DNA of 64,000 nt, from positions 248,001-312,000 of the forward strand of contig VLTN01000032.1 in the NCBI GenBank assembly GCA_008330645.1, read 5' to 3'. Below the pieces are notes generated by a model. That model was not told where the DNA came from. It saw only the letters and a list, made by a program, of their open reading frames with translations, and did not search any database. This stretch comes from Cafeteria roenbergensis. Lineage: Eukaryota; Sar; Bigyra; Bicosoecida; Cafeteriaceae. The first letter of the stretch is position 1, and each line of letters opens with the position of its first letter. Positions 56,001 to 64,000 of the stretch are shown here, piece after piece. Position numbers and translations under genes: made by a program.

Positions 56001-59000
56001 TCAAAACCCGCTTCCAAAAAGGCCGCCCTCGCTGTCGCTGGCGCCGCGCCCAGCCACTTTGGCCCCGAACGAGCCGAAATCGCCACCTCCGAATAGGCCC
56101 TCGTCGTCGTCGTCGTCAAACAGCCCGCCTCCGCCGCCCCCGGACGGAGCTGGTGGAGGCACGGCCGACGGAGGCGGCGGTGGCGCGGAGTTGAGGTCGT
56201 CGTCGTCGTCGAACAAGCCCCCTCCGCCAAGCAGACTGTCCGCAGCGGCAGCAGCAGCAGGGGCAGGGGGTTCCGGCGCAGCAGCCGCAGGCTGGGGCGA
56301 CGGGGACCGCGGAGCTGGGGGCGGCGGCGGCGGCATGTCGTCCTCGAACATGGAAGCGAAGGCATTTTCAGGCTCGGGCGCAGGCGGCGGGACCGCGTCG
56401 TCGTCGTCCGGTTGCTCGGGGGGGGGCGGCGGGACCGCGTCGTCCTCGTCCGGTTGCTCGGGCGCAGGCGGCGGGACCGCGTCGTCCTCGTCCGGCTGCT
56501 CGGGGGGGGGCGGCGGGACCGTGTCATCCTCGTCCTCGAACATGGATGCGAACGCAGAGGCTGGAGCAGGGGCAGGAACTGCCTCTGGAGCAGGGGCAGC
56601 CGCTGCTGGAGCAGGGGCAGGAACTGCCTCTGGAGCAGGGGCAGCCGCTGCTGGAGCAGGGGCAGCCGCCTCTGGGTCCGGCAGGGCCGAGCGTCCGCGA
56701 CGGCGGCGGTTCCTCATCGAGGGCCTGGCCACGGCAATGGCCGCTGACCCAGCGACCCCGGCCCCTTGCGCAGGCGCGCCTGCCGCCTCCGCCTCCGCCT
56801 CCGAGGGGGCTCCTGCCTGCTCGCGCTCCGCAGCTGCACGGGCCTTTGCAGCCGCGATGGCGGCAGCAGCGCCAGCGCCGCCCATGCCAAACATTGGCAT
56901 GCCCCCGACTGGACGGCCTCCCGCCGGCGGGGCCGGCAGCCGCTTGCTGGCAACACTGGCCTCCGCCTCCTCCTGAGCGGGGGCGGGGGCCGGGGCGGCA
57001 GCCGCGGGCGCAGGGGCGGGGACCTCCGCCTCAGCATCGTCGTCCTCGTCGTCGCCGAAGAGCCCGGCTGCGGCAGCCGCACTTGCCACCGGCGCGGCCG
57101 CCGGGGCGGCCACTCGGGGCGCCACCGGAGCCTTCGGCGGGACGTCATCCTCGTCCTCGTCGCTGCTCCAGCCGCCCCCCTTGCCGCTCTGGGCCTGCAC
57201 CCGCGCAGCTGCCGCTGCCGCGAAGCTGGGAACTCCGAAGCGCCCGGCCGGCGATGCAGACGGCGCCGGCGCAGGTGCCGCCTCCTCCTGAGCGGGGACG
57301 GGGGCCGGGGCGGCAGCCGCGGGCGCAGGGGCGGGGACCTCCGCCTCAGCATCGTCGTCCTCGTCGTCGCCGAAGAGCCCGGCTGCGGCAGCCGCACTTG
57401 CCACCGGCGCGGCCGCCGGGGCGGCCACTCGGGGCGCCACCGGAGCCTTCGGCGGGACGTCATCCTCGTCCTCGTCGCTGCTCCAGCCGCCCCCCTTGCC
57501 GCTCTGGGCCCGCACCCGCGCAGCTGCCGCTGCCGCGAAGCTGGGAACTCCGAAGCGCCCGGCCGGCGATGCAGACGGCGCCGGCGCAGGTGCCGCCTCC
57601 TCCTGAGCGGGGGCGGGGGCGGGGGCCGGGGCGGCAGCCAGAGGCGATGCCTGTTCCGGCTTGGGCTGCGCCGGCGGAGCGGGGCTGGGTTGCGCGAGGC
57701 TCGGGCTCCCGAACAGACCACCGCCAGAGGCGGCGCCTCCCGCGGCCGAGAAGAGGCCGCCACCGAGAGGGTCGTCGTCGTCGTCGTCGTCCGCGTCAAA
57801 GAGACCTCCCCCTCCCGTGCTCGGGGCGGGCCCAAGCCTGGCAGAGCGCGCCGCTGCCGCAGGCCGGGGTGCGGCGGAGGCGAAGAGGCCTCCGGACCCG
57901 ACGCCGTCAAAGCCGTCGTCGTCGTCGTCGTCGTCGTCGAAGAGGCCAGATGCCCTGCTCATTCGCCTGGAGGCAGCTGAGGGCAGGCCACGGCGTGAGC
58001 TGGGCGCAGCGGCGGGGCCAGCGGACACGGGCACCGCGGCGCGCCCCGGGGCTGCAGCGGGTGCTGGTGCTGGTGCAGGCGCCGGTGCCGGGGCCATGGA
58101 TGCAAGGAAAGCATCGCCGCCGACCTCCTCGTCGTCCTCGTCGTCGTCGAACAGCCGAGACGGAGCAGGTCCCAGGGGGGCTGGCGCCGGGGGCGCAGCG
58201 GCAGGGGGCGCCGCGCGGGATGGCGCGCCCGGACGAGCGTCGGCGGGGGCGGCCGCAGCGGCGTCGCTCGGCTCGGCGCCGACCCTCGCCGCGCGCTTCT
58301 GTGCCGCCGCAGCGATCATAGCCATCATTCCACCGCCATCGGCGGGGGGCGCCGGGGGCGCCTCCGCCTCGTCACCGCCAGCGGGGCCGGCCATGGCGGG
58401 CGCCTGCGTAACGGGCGCCGGAGGGGGCTGGGCGGGGGCCAGGGCGCCGCCGGAGGGGCCCTCAGCGCCCTGCGCATCCGCCGACTGCTCCGGCTCCTGC
58501 GCGGGCGCGACGGCGTCCATCAGTGCGAGGGCGTCCTCCTCGTCGTCCCCGAAGCCGGGCCCTTGGAAGGCCTGGGCGGCGATGTCGTCGGCCTCCTCGT
58601 CGTCCGTCAGGGCGCTGTCGTGGTCATCCTCTGTGGCGGCGGGGGCTGCGGGCCCTGCCGCCTGCCCGTCGGCGTGGCTAGCGCCCGTGTGCGCCCCTGC
58701 TGCGCCGGCTGTCTCGGCACTCCCAGTTGCGGCCGCCGCCTGAGGGGCCACCGCCGCCGCCTCTTCCTCTTCTTCTTCCTCCTCCTCCTCCATCTCCAAG
58801 CCCAGGGTGGGGTCCTCGTCGTCCGCAAACGGCGCTGTCCCGATAACAGCGGGAAGGGGCATGGCAAAGCGATAGGCATCGGCATCCGGCACGCCCGGGA
58901 GCGCCGCGTCTGCCTCCTCCGGCTCCACGTGGTCGTGCGCCCACGGACCGTACAGCCGCAGGGCGCCCAGGCCAAGGGCTACGGCGCGGGCGCTTCGCGA

Positions 59001-59676
59001 AGAGGTGGCAGCAGCTGCGCCAGCCTTCACGATGTCCTCGGCGTCGTCTTGCACAACTACAAGCGCAGTTTCGGTCACGGGCCCGGCCGCCCCGGCCCCG
59101 GACGCTGCACCCGCCGCTGGCTGCGCGGCCGTGTCCTCGTCGTCGCCAACTCGGTTCTCCACGAACTGGGTGTTGCCCAGGAGGGACAGCGTGTTCGCCA
59201 CGGTGCGAAGCCGAGTGGACGTGGCCGACGCCTCGCTCCTCAGCGATTCCAGGCCGTCAACGACGCGGGCGGTGCGCTCCGCCAGCTGCTTCGAGAAGGA
59301 GTTCATGATGTTGTAAAGCTGCGGGACTCGCGAGGGGCGGAGGAGGGCGCGCTTGGGTGAGCTGCTGGCCCGAGCGGCAAGGGCAAATCCGCCGCTGTCG
59401 GGTTCAACAAGAGCACCGAGCCCGGAGCGCGGGCGGGAGCCAGCCCGGAACTGCGCGCGCGCGCCTTCCCGTGCAGTGCGGTGCGACCAGCTATGGAGCG
59501 GCCCTGCTGCTCAGCCAGGCGGCGCTTCCTGAGAGGCGTGGAGCGCTCCCGGATGGTTCCACCACCACCCAGCGCAGGGCGGGGGGCTCAACCGGCAAGC
59601 AACTCACCACCATGTCCGTCGTCAGGGTGCGCCTGCCGGAGTTGGCAGCCGCGAAGCCGCGAAGGGACTCTTCCAT
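56001..59676 (-). CDS. WASHC2: WASH complex subunit 2 (FAM21)
   Basis: Exons 59676-59608 (23 codons, MEESLRGFAAAN...) and 59318-56001 join in phase 0 (289-nt GTGAGT...GCAG intron), giving 1,128 residues. The junction rebuilds the conserved head: TLTTDMV|LYNIMNSFSKQL, then TVANTLSLLGNTQFVENRV, the FAM21 signature. FAM21 links the actin-nucleating WASH complex to retromer on endosomes through many LF-acidic motifs. Here these are SRLFDDDEDDEE, SGLFDDDDDDDDGF, GGLFDADDDDDDD, AGLFGDDEDDDAE (twice), ASMFEDEDD, GGLFDDDDDLN and GGLFDDDDDEGLF. The tail is otherwise low-complexity Pro/Ala/Glu. It contains a 105-residue tandem duplication and shorter repeats. The first exon was chosen because without it the FAM21 head domain is truncated. 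Confidence 0.93.
56390..56530 (-). repeat. 42-bp tandem repeat in WASHC2
   Basis: A 42-bp unit recurs three to four times and encodes 14-residue EQPDEDDAVPPPxP repeats between two LF-acidic motifs. Copies differ at few positions. Confidence 0.85.
56558..56668 (-). repeat. 45-bp tandem repeat in WASHC2
   Basis: A unit of 45 bp containing two CTGGAGCAGGGGCAG cores is repeated twice plus a partial copy. It encodes Ala-Pro-Glu-Ala-Val-Pro-type sequence. Confidence 0.8.
56971..57600 (-). repeat. 315-bp tandem duplication in WASHC2
   Basis: Two head-to-tail copies (56971-57285 and 57286-57600) are nearly identical. I see two differing bases by eye. A partial third start lies at 57601. Each encodes 105 residues including one LF-acidic retromer-binding motif and a GWSSDEDEDD motif, and the frame is preserved. 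Confidence 0.92.
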
Positions 59677-60384
59677 GCTGCCAGCCTCCAGGCGCCCCCA
59701 GGACGCCGCTGGAAGCGCGGTGGTGCTGGCGCCTGTCCGCGCATCGCCCCGTGGCTCTGCCAGGCGCGCCTCTCGAGCTTGTGCATCTGCGACCTCCTGT
59801 CGGCCGTGGCTGCCCCTCGCGCTTGCATGGGCGTGAAGCAGAGGGCGCACCCCACTCGGTTGGTCCAGTGCGCAGAAGATGAAAGCTTTCACATCGTGTT
59901 GTCCATCCGTGATTGCGCCCTCCAGTCGGCTCTGGCCAAGCTGTTGTCATCTCGGAGCCCCTACCCCGCCCCCGCCCGCCCAGCTACAACTTGCTCCTCG
60001 CCTCACCTTTGCGGGTTTCCGACTGCCAAAATGTTCGAGGCGGAGAGTACCAGAGAGATCCCTGCCTCCGACACGCCCTGGCCAAATCCACTTGATCATG
60101 GAAGAGGAGGCGTGCGGGTTTCTCCCACGTGTGGCTGCCAAAACACTTGTTCATGGCAGTTGTGAAGACACCGCTGCGATGAGTGTAGCCGTCTCATCCC
60201 GAGAGTATTTGGGCATTTCGTGTTCGCTGTGGACAGCAGCAGCAGAATTTTGGGGATATGCCCCCATCCAATTCCTCAATCCACACCATGGCATCCCAGG
60301 CGGCCCCCACATGTGTGTGGCCTCGTCAAGCGCTTCAGACAGCGCCACCCGGGGCAATTCAGATACACTTTGGGGAGGTCCCAT
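59677..60384. other. Intergenic, 708 bp, lower GC than surroundings
   Basis: This is the upstream region of WASHC2 and the 3' flank of the PhnZ-like gene. Its right half (about 60170-60384) is visibly less GC-rich (near 50-55% by eye). It holds an in-frame continuation of the PhnZ-like reading frame after its TAG stop (60384-60151). No gene can be supported. Confidence 0.5.
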
Positions 60385-61209
60385 CTACTTGGAGCTTTTC
60401 AGCAGCCCGTGCAGCAGTGGCTCCCAATCGGCCAGCGTCGGCACACGCTTGCCCACAACCTTTGCTGCTTCGTCCCAGGTTCGCATCTTCAAGATGGTGT
60501 CGAACATCGGACTGCGCTCAAATGCTGCTGCCTCCGCGTCTTCCATCGCCCCCCCCTGGTGCCGTAGAGTTGTTTTGGAGGCATCCGACAGCTTTGACGC
60601 GTATGCTGGGTTCTTCCAGCACAGGTAGCGCTTGGCTTGGACGTGGCCTTCCACCACAAGGCCAACGGTCTCCGGGAAGCCCAGGCCGTCGCAAAACACC
60701 CTCCCGATGCCTTCGTGGTTCACAACGCCGCAGTCATCCATCAGGTCAGTGGTGCCCTCCCTCAACCCGAGCATGTGGCCGATATCTGCGGCGCGTTCGC
60801 AGCATCGTCCAGGCCAGCCTCCTTGGGTCGCGGAGTGCCGGCCCACGCGCCACCCAGACACGTAGCCCCGTGCACGGCAGTCATCCTCCCACGTGGTGTT
60901 TTTCGGGGCGACGAATTCGCGCCACAGCGAGGCGGCGGCCATGGGCCAGCTCTCAGCGACTCTGCAACTGCCGGACTCACCGTGGAGGAGGGCGCCAGCG
61001 ATCACGGCGGCCTCCGCGCCGGCCTGCCGCGCTAGGTCCGCGCACTGCAGCGCATGCGCCTCTTGCGTGACCGCCTCGCCGATGTAGTCCGACGTGCCGA
61101 ACTCGGAGAAGATCGACCTGATTTCGGCAATTGCTTCGTCTGCGGCAGGCCTCCCAGTCTGGGCGCCGCTTGACGCGGACCCGGCTGGCGCAGCGGACGA
61201 AAGCGCCAT
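60385..61209 (-). CDS. PhnZ/TmpB-type HD-domain diiron oxygenase (organophosphonate catabolism)
   Basis: Exons 61209-60981 and 60785-60385 (195-nt GTGAGT...GCAG intron, phase 1) give 209 residues; ATG 61209, TAG stop. PhnZ and TmpB use a mixed-valent diiron centre and O2 to split the C-P bond of 1-hydroxy-2-(trimethyl)aminoethylphosphonates, releasing phosphate. The sequence aligns from memory nearly end to end: SDYIGEAVTQEAHALQ (the DYIGE and His52 region), ALLH|DIGHM (His76-Asp77, the HD motif, with the intron splitting the Asp codon), NHEGIG (His100), VEGHVQAKRYLCW (His124) and KLSDASKTTLRHQGG. All ligands I can place are present, so activity is plausible. The partner hydroxylase (PhnY/TmpA type) is not in this window. 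GC (about 60%) is lower than in neighbouring genes, a possible sign of transfer from bacteria followed by intron gain. Confidence 0.92.
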   Translation of the reverse strand: MALSSAAPAGSASSGAQTGRPAADEAIAEIRSIFSEFGTSDYIGEAVTQEAHALQCADLARQAGAEAAVIAGALLHGESGSCRVAESWPMAAASLWREFVAPKNTTWEDDCRARGYVSGWRVGRHSATQGGWPGRCCERAADIGHMLGLREGTTDLMDDCGVVNHEGIGRVFCDGLGFPETVGLVVEGHVQAKRYLCWKNPAYASKLSDASKTTLRHQGGAMEDAEAAAFERSPMFDTILKMRTWDEAAKVVGKRVPTLADWEPLLHGLLKSSK

Positions 61210-61363
61210 TGCCGCCTCACTTGGCCTCTGTGCTCGTGTGCAAGAGCGGCGCGCTTGAGGTTCAATGGCAGCGCGTGCAGAGCAGGCACGCGCGAACACG
61301 AAAACGCATCTTCAGCAGTCGCAGCCACTCGGAGCCGCCACGGCGTGGCGCCAGCGCGCAGGC

Positions 61364-64000
61364 TTAAGCTGGGAGGCGGGACAGGCGCGCCACAGGGCGG
61401 CAAGCCAGCGCGTCGCCCTCAAGCATCGCACGAACGCTCGCGGCGTGGCGGACCAGCACCACGTCCGCATCCACGCCGCCGGCGACGGGGGAGCGCAGGC
61501 TCGCTTCCAGGCCGGCATCGACGGCCGCAGCCACGGCAGAGCCACCCGCCACCACGACGTTGGCGCCCGCGCGGGCTGCCGCAACGACAGCGCCGGCCAC
61601 CTCGCGCGTGCCCTCCGCCAGCTCGTCGCACTCGCACACGCCCATGGCGCCGCCGGCCCACACCACCGTGCCCGCCCCCTCGATTGCCTCCGACGCACGC
61701 TCCCTGCTCACCGGGCCGATGTCAAGCGCCACCCCTCCGACCCTGGGCGGGGCCGCCCCCAGCCCGCCGGCCGGCCCGGATCCGGCGCCCGCTGCGGCTG
61801 CTGCGTCGCCTCCCGCAGCCCCCTCGGCAGCAGCGGCGCTCGTCGCGACCAGCGCCTCGGCTCGCCGGCCGAGCCCCTCCCAGGCCGCCACAGTGTCCAC
61901 GGGTTCCACCGACAGCGTCTGGGCCGCCTCGAAGGGAGCCGCGCCCGCCCCCACCTCGATCGTACCCTTGCCACCGGTTGCAGCGAGCAGCAGCGCCCGA
62001 GCGGCGGCCGCGGTCGGCAGCCGGCCCTGCCCGCCACCAGCCCCCTCGCCCTCGCTCTCCGCGGCTGCCTCCGCCTCCGCCTCCGCCTCCGCCTCTGCGG
62101 CCGCCCGCACCTCTCCCCACTCTGTCGCCGCGGCAGCTGCAGCCTCCGCCCGCGAAGCCGCCGCCTCCCGCATCGCCCCCACGAGCCTGCGCCGCGCCAC
62201 CCGCCTGGCCAGCCGCTTGTCGCGAAGCTCCTCCCAGCCCTCGTCGTCGTCCGAGTCGACGCCCTCCGCCTCCTCCTCCTCCTCCCCCACAGCCTGCCCA
62301 GACAGCCCCAGGCCCCACCTCTCCTCGACCGCGTCCGCCTCTTCCTCCTCGTCGTAGTCTGCCAGGGCAGGCGCGACGGGCGCAAAGGCCCGCGGGGCTG
62401 TGACGAGGTCCACGGGCGCGTACACCCGCACGCCACGCCGGCGAGCCACGTTGGCCAGGCGACGGAGCGGCCCCACCGCAGCGGCGATGACGGACGGCAC
62501 TCCCGCCAGCCCAGCGCCAGTGGCCTCAGCCCAGGCGTCATCCGTTGCGGCGAGGTCGACCCCTCCCACGACCGCCGCCCAGGCCACGCCAAGCGCACCT
62601 CCAATCACGACCCGATCACACACCAGGGCAAGCGCGGCCGCCGTGGCGGCCGCCTTTGCCACAGAGGAGGGCCCCGCATCCAGCCCGCCGCCGACCACTC
62701 CCACCACCGGCCGCCGGACCCCAGCGCCGGCGGCGGCCCCGCCAGCTGCTGCGATGCCGCCGCTGGCAGCCTCTGCCGAGGTGACGGCGCGGCTGGGGGC
62801 AGGCACGGCCAGGAGGCGGCCGAGGACGCGCGCGAGGCCCTCCGTGGCAGGCCCGAGCACAGTCAAGCCGCTCGCCGCGCCCGCGCATTCGGCCTCTGCA
62901 CCAGCGCCGCGGCTGCCGCCGGAATCGTCCCTACCGGGGCCGAGGGGGGCCGCGCCCGGCTGGACGCGGCGCAACCGCTCCGGTGAGGGCGAGAGCGGGA
63001 CCAGCAAGCCGGCGCCGGGCGGCGACGCCGGCCGCCGCTGGAGCCCTCTCCCGCCCCCGCTTGCTGCGGAGTCTGCGGCCGACACCACAGCAGCTGACGG
63101 GGTCGACGCCGCGCTTGCGGCGTCGTTGGCGGCGGTGGCCGCTGCCTGGCGCGATGCAGGCCGGCCCCTGCCCGAGCCGAGGAGGGCGGGGGACGGGTCC
63201 CACGCCCCCAGCGCCGTGGTGCCTCGGCCCGCGTCCCTCACAGTCGCTCGGTCCTGGACCTCGCGGCGCTCCTCCGCGAGGAGCTCCCGCACGAACGCGC
63301 AGGCGGACCGCTCGTGGGCAGAGGCTGCAACGGCGGCAGACGCCCCGGACGCCACCACCCCGGACAAGGCAAGGCCGGATCCTGCCAGGAGCGCCACGTC
63401 ATCCGCCACCACCACATCGCACAGTGCCCCCAGCCCCGCCCGCATCGCGGCAGCCTCGGCGCAAAGTCGGCCTCGGCTGCGAAGCTCCGCAGTGGACGCG
63501 GCTCGGGCGGCCTGCTGCTGCAGCGCGGCCCTTCCAGCGAGCTCGGCACAGGCCAGCGCAAGGCCAGCTGCGTCTCCCGGCGAGGCGCCGATGCCAGTCC
63601 AGAAGGCGCTGGAAGCACCCTCCGTGCAGAGCCGAGCGCCGCAGGCGCCCACCTGGGGCGCAGCAATGCCAGCCAGCCGCGACCAGCGCCAGGCAGCGGC
63701 GGCGTCGGGCCCTGCCAGACGCGACGCCGACACCGCGGCCCACGCAGCCGCCTCGCCCGGACCCCACGCGGCCACGCGGGAGTTGTCGAGGGCGGCGATG
63801 CCCGTGGCGGCCGGAAGGCGAGACGACGGGCATGCTGCGGGCCACCCGCCGGTCAAACGTTCAGCCGAAGGGTCCGAGGCCACTCCCGCTGCCGTGAGAC
63901 CGACGGCAGAGCCGCACACCAGCGGGTTTTCGAGAACCACCACCCGCGTGTGGGAGCCGCCCTCGGCCTGGCGGACAGCGCGGTCCAGCGCCTCGGCTGC
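61364..64000 (-). CDS. Degenerate phosphoglycerate-kinase-like protein (5' end off window)
   Basis: The frame is open from the right edge to TAA at 61364-61366, at least 878 residues; no start is visible. Several segments follow the order of phosphoglycerate kinase: RVVVLENPLVCG (PGK: LLENLRF), LCDVVVADDVALLAGSG (PGK: VNDAFG), AGLLVPLSPSPERL, VVGVVGGGLDAGPSSVAKA (PGK: AIVGGAKVSDK), VALDIGPVS, TVVWAGGAMGVCE (PGK: VVWNGPMGVFE) and GANVVVAGGSAVAAAVDAGL (PGK: GGGDSVAAV). The catalytic lysine-containing and GGGD nucleotide motifs are altered. Ala-rich and acidic insertions (for example 62030-62380) double the usual 400-residue length. It is probably catalytically inactive. The alternative is a chance Ala/Gly-rich resemblance, but seven ordered matches argue for real homology. 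Confidence 0.75.
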   Translation of the reverse strand, partial: AAEALDRAVRQAEGGSHTRVVVLENPLVCGSAVGLTAAGVASDPSAERLTGGWPAACPSSRLPAATGIAALDNSRVAAWGPGEAAAWAAVSASRLAGPDAAAAWRWSRLAGIAAPQVGACGARLCTEGASSAFWTGIGASPGDAAGLALACAELAGRAALQQQAARAASTAELRSRGRLCAEAAAMRAGLGALCDVVVADDVALLAGSGLALSGVVASGASAAVAASAHERSACAFVRELLAEERREVQDRATVRDAGRGTTALGAWDPSPALLGSGRGRPASRQAAATAANDAASAASTPSAAVVSAADSAASGGGRGLQRRPASPPGAGLLVPLSPSPERLRRVQPGAAPLGPGRDDSGGSRGAGAEAECAGAASGLTVLGPATEGLARVLGRLLAVPAPSRAVTSAEAASGGIAAAGGAAAGAGVRRPVVGVVGGGLDAGPSSVAKAAATAAALALVCDRVVIGGALGVAWAAVVGGVDLAATDDAWAEATGAGLAGVPSVIAAAVGPLRRLANVARRRGVRVYAPVDLVTAPRAFAPVAPALADYDEEEEADAVEERWGLGLSGQAVGEEEEEAEGVDSDDDEGWEELRDKRLARRVARRRLVGAMREAAASRAEAAAAAATEWGEVRAAAEAEAEAEAEAAAESEGEGAGGGQGRLPTAAAARALLLAATGGKGTIEVGAGAAPFEAAQTLSVEPVDTVAAWEGLGRRAEALVATSAAAAEGAAGGDAAAAAGAGSGPAGGLGAAPPRVGGVALDIGPVSRERASEAIEGAGTVVWAGGAMGVCECDELAEGTREVAGAVVAAARAGANVVVAGGSAVAAAVDAGLEASLRSPVAGGVDADVVLVRHAASVRAMLEGDALACRPVARLSRLPA

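Noticed and set aside
54127-56976. 949-codon open frame on the plus strand across the Rieske gene and WASHC2 tail
   Set aside because: It crosses two real minus-strand genes and an intergenic region, and its content is low-complexity shadow sequence.
61210-61299. Arg-rich mitochondrial-like N-terminal extension of the PhnZ-like protein
   Set aside because: It would have to start at a GTG codon (61299). No ATG opens it, so the ATG at 61209 is preferred.
1-64000. Transposons, LTR or virus-derived elements, CRISPR arrays, rRNA
   Set aside because: No reverse transcriptase, transposase, integrase or capsid motifs, no terminal repeats and no spaced direct repeats were recognised on either strand. 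All larger repeats lie inside host genes.

Overview
This is nuclear DNA from a very GC-rich (about 70% by eye) eukaryote, most likely a microbial alga or related protist. The evidence is spliceosomal introns, a mitochondrially targeted Rieske protein, a mitochondrial ribosomal protein, a WASH-complex subunit and RNA cap-methylation and RecQ/TOP3 genes. Haptophytes and pelagophyte-type stramenopiles have such GC, but no gene here fixes the lineage. I found 19 protein genes, densely packed on both strands. No rRNA, tRNA, CRISPR, transposon or virus-like element could be supported. Introns are few and short (23 supported, 118-530 nt). All start GTGAG or GTGCG and 22 of 23 end GCAG. This uniform signature, plus reading-frame continuity, is what fixes most gene models.

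Left block, minus strand (1-16974): a giant myosin-like motor fused to IQ motifs and RCC1 repeats (runs off the left edge), a secreted or membrane-anchored Cys-rich protein, an acylated LRRC57-like leucine-rich-repeat protein, and a four-exon 5-histidylcysteine sulfoxide synthase (OvoA, ovothiol synthesis). A 425-bp divergent spacer leads to the plus-strand trio (17400-23885): topoisomerase III alpha, the cap-adjacent m6A methyltransferase PCIF1/CAPAM and a YfcG/YghU-type glutathione transferase.

Middle (24101-45213): a 4,183-residue DUF3638-like P-loop protein on the minus strand, a secreted and membrane-anchored nucleoside-hydrolase-like protein, a small multi-span membrane protein, an F-box/kelch protein on the plus strand and a DNAJC7-type TPR/J co-chaperone on the minus strand.

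Right (45501-64000): a RECQL4 helicase on the plus strand, an unknown 80-residue protein on the minus strand, mitochondrial ribosomal protein mL41 on the plus strand, then on the minus strand the Rieske subunit of complex III, WASHC2/FAM21, a PhnZ/TmpB-type HD-domain organophosphonate oxygenase and a degenerate phosphoglycerate-kinase-like protein (runs off the right edge).

The genes do not form one pathway; this looks like ordinary housekeeping euchromatin. The most unusual items are the degenerate myosin-RCC1 fusion, the DUF3638-like giant, the PGK-like protein that has lost its nucleotide motifs, and a PhnZ-like oxygenase in lower-GC sequence whose intron splits the HD motif.
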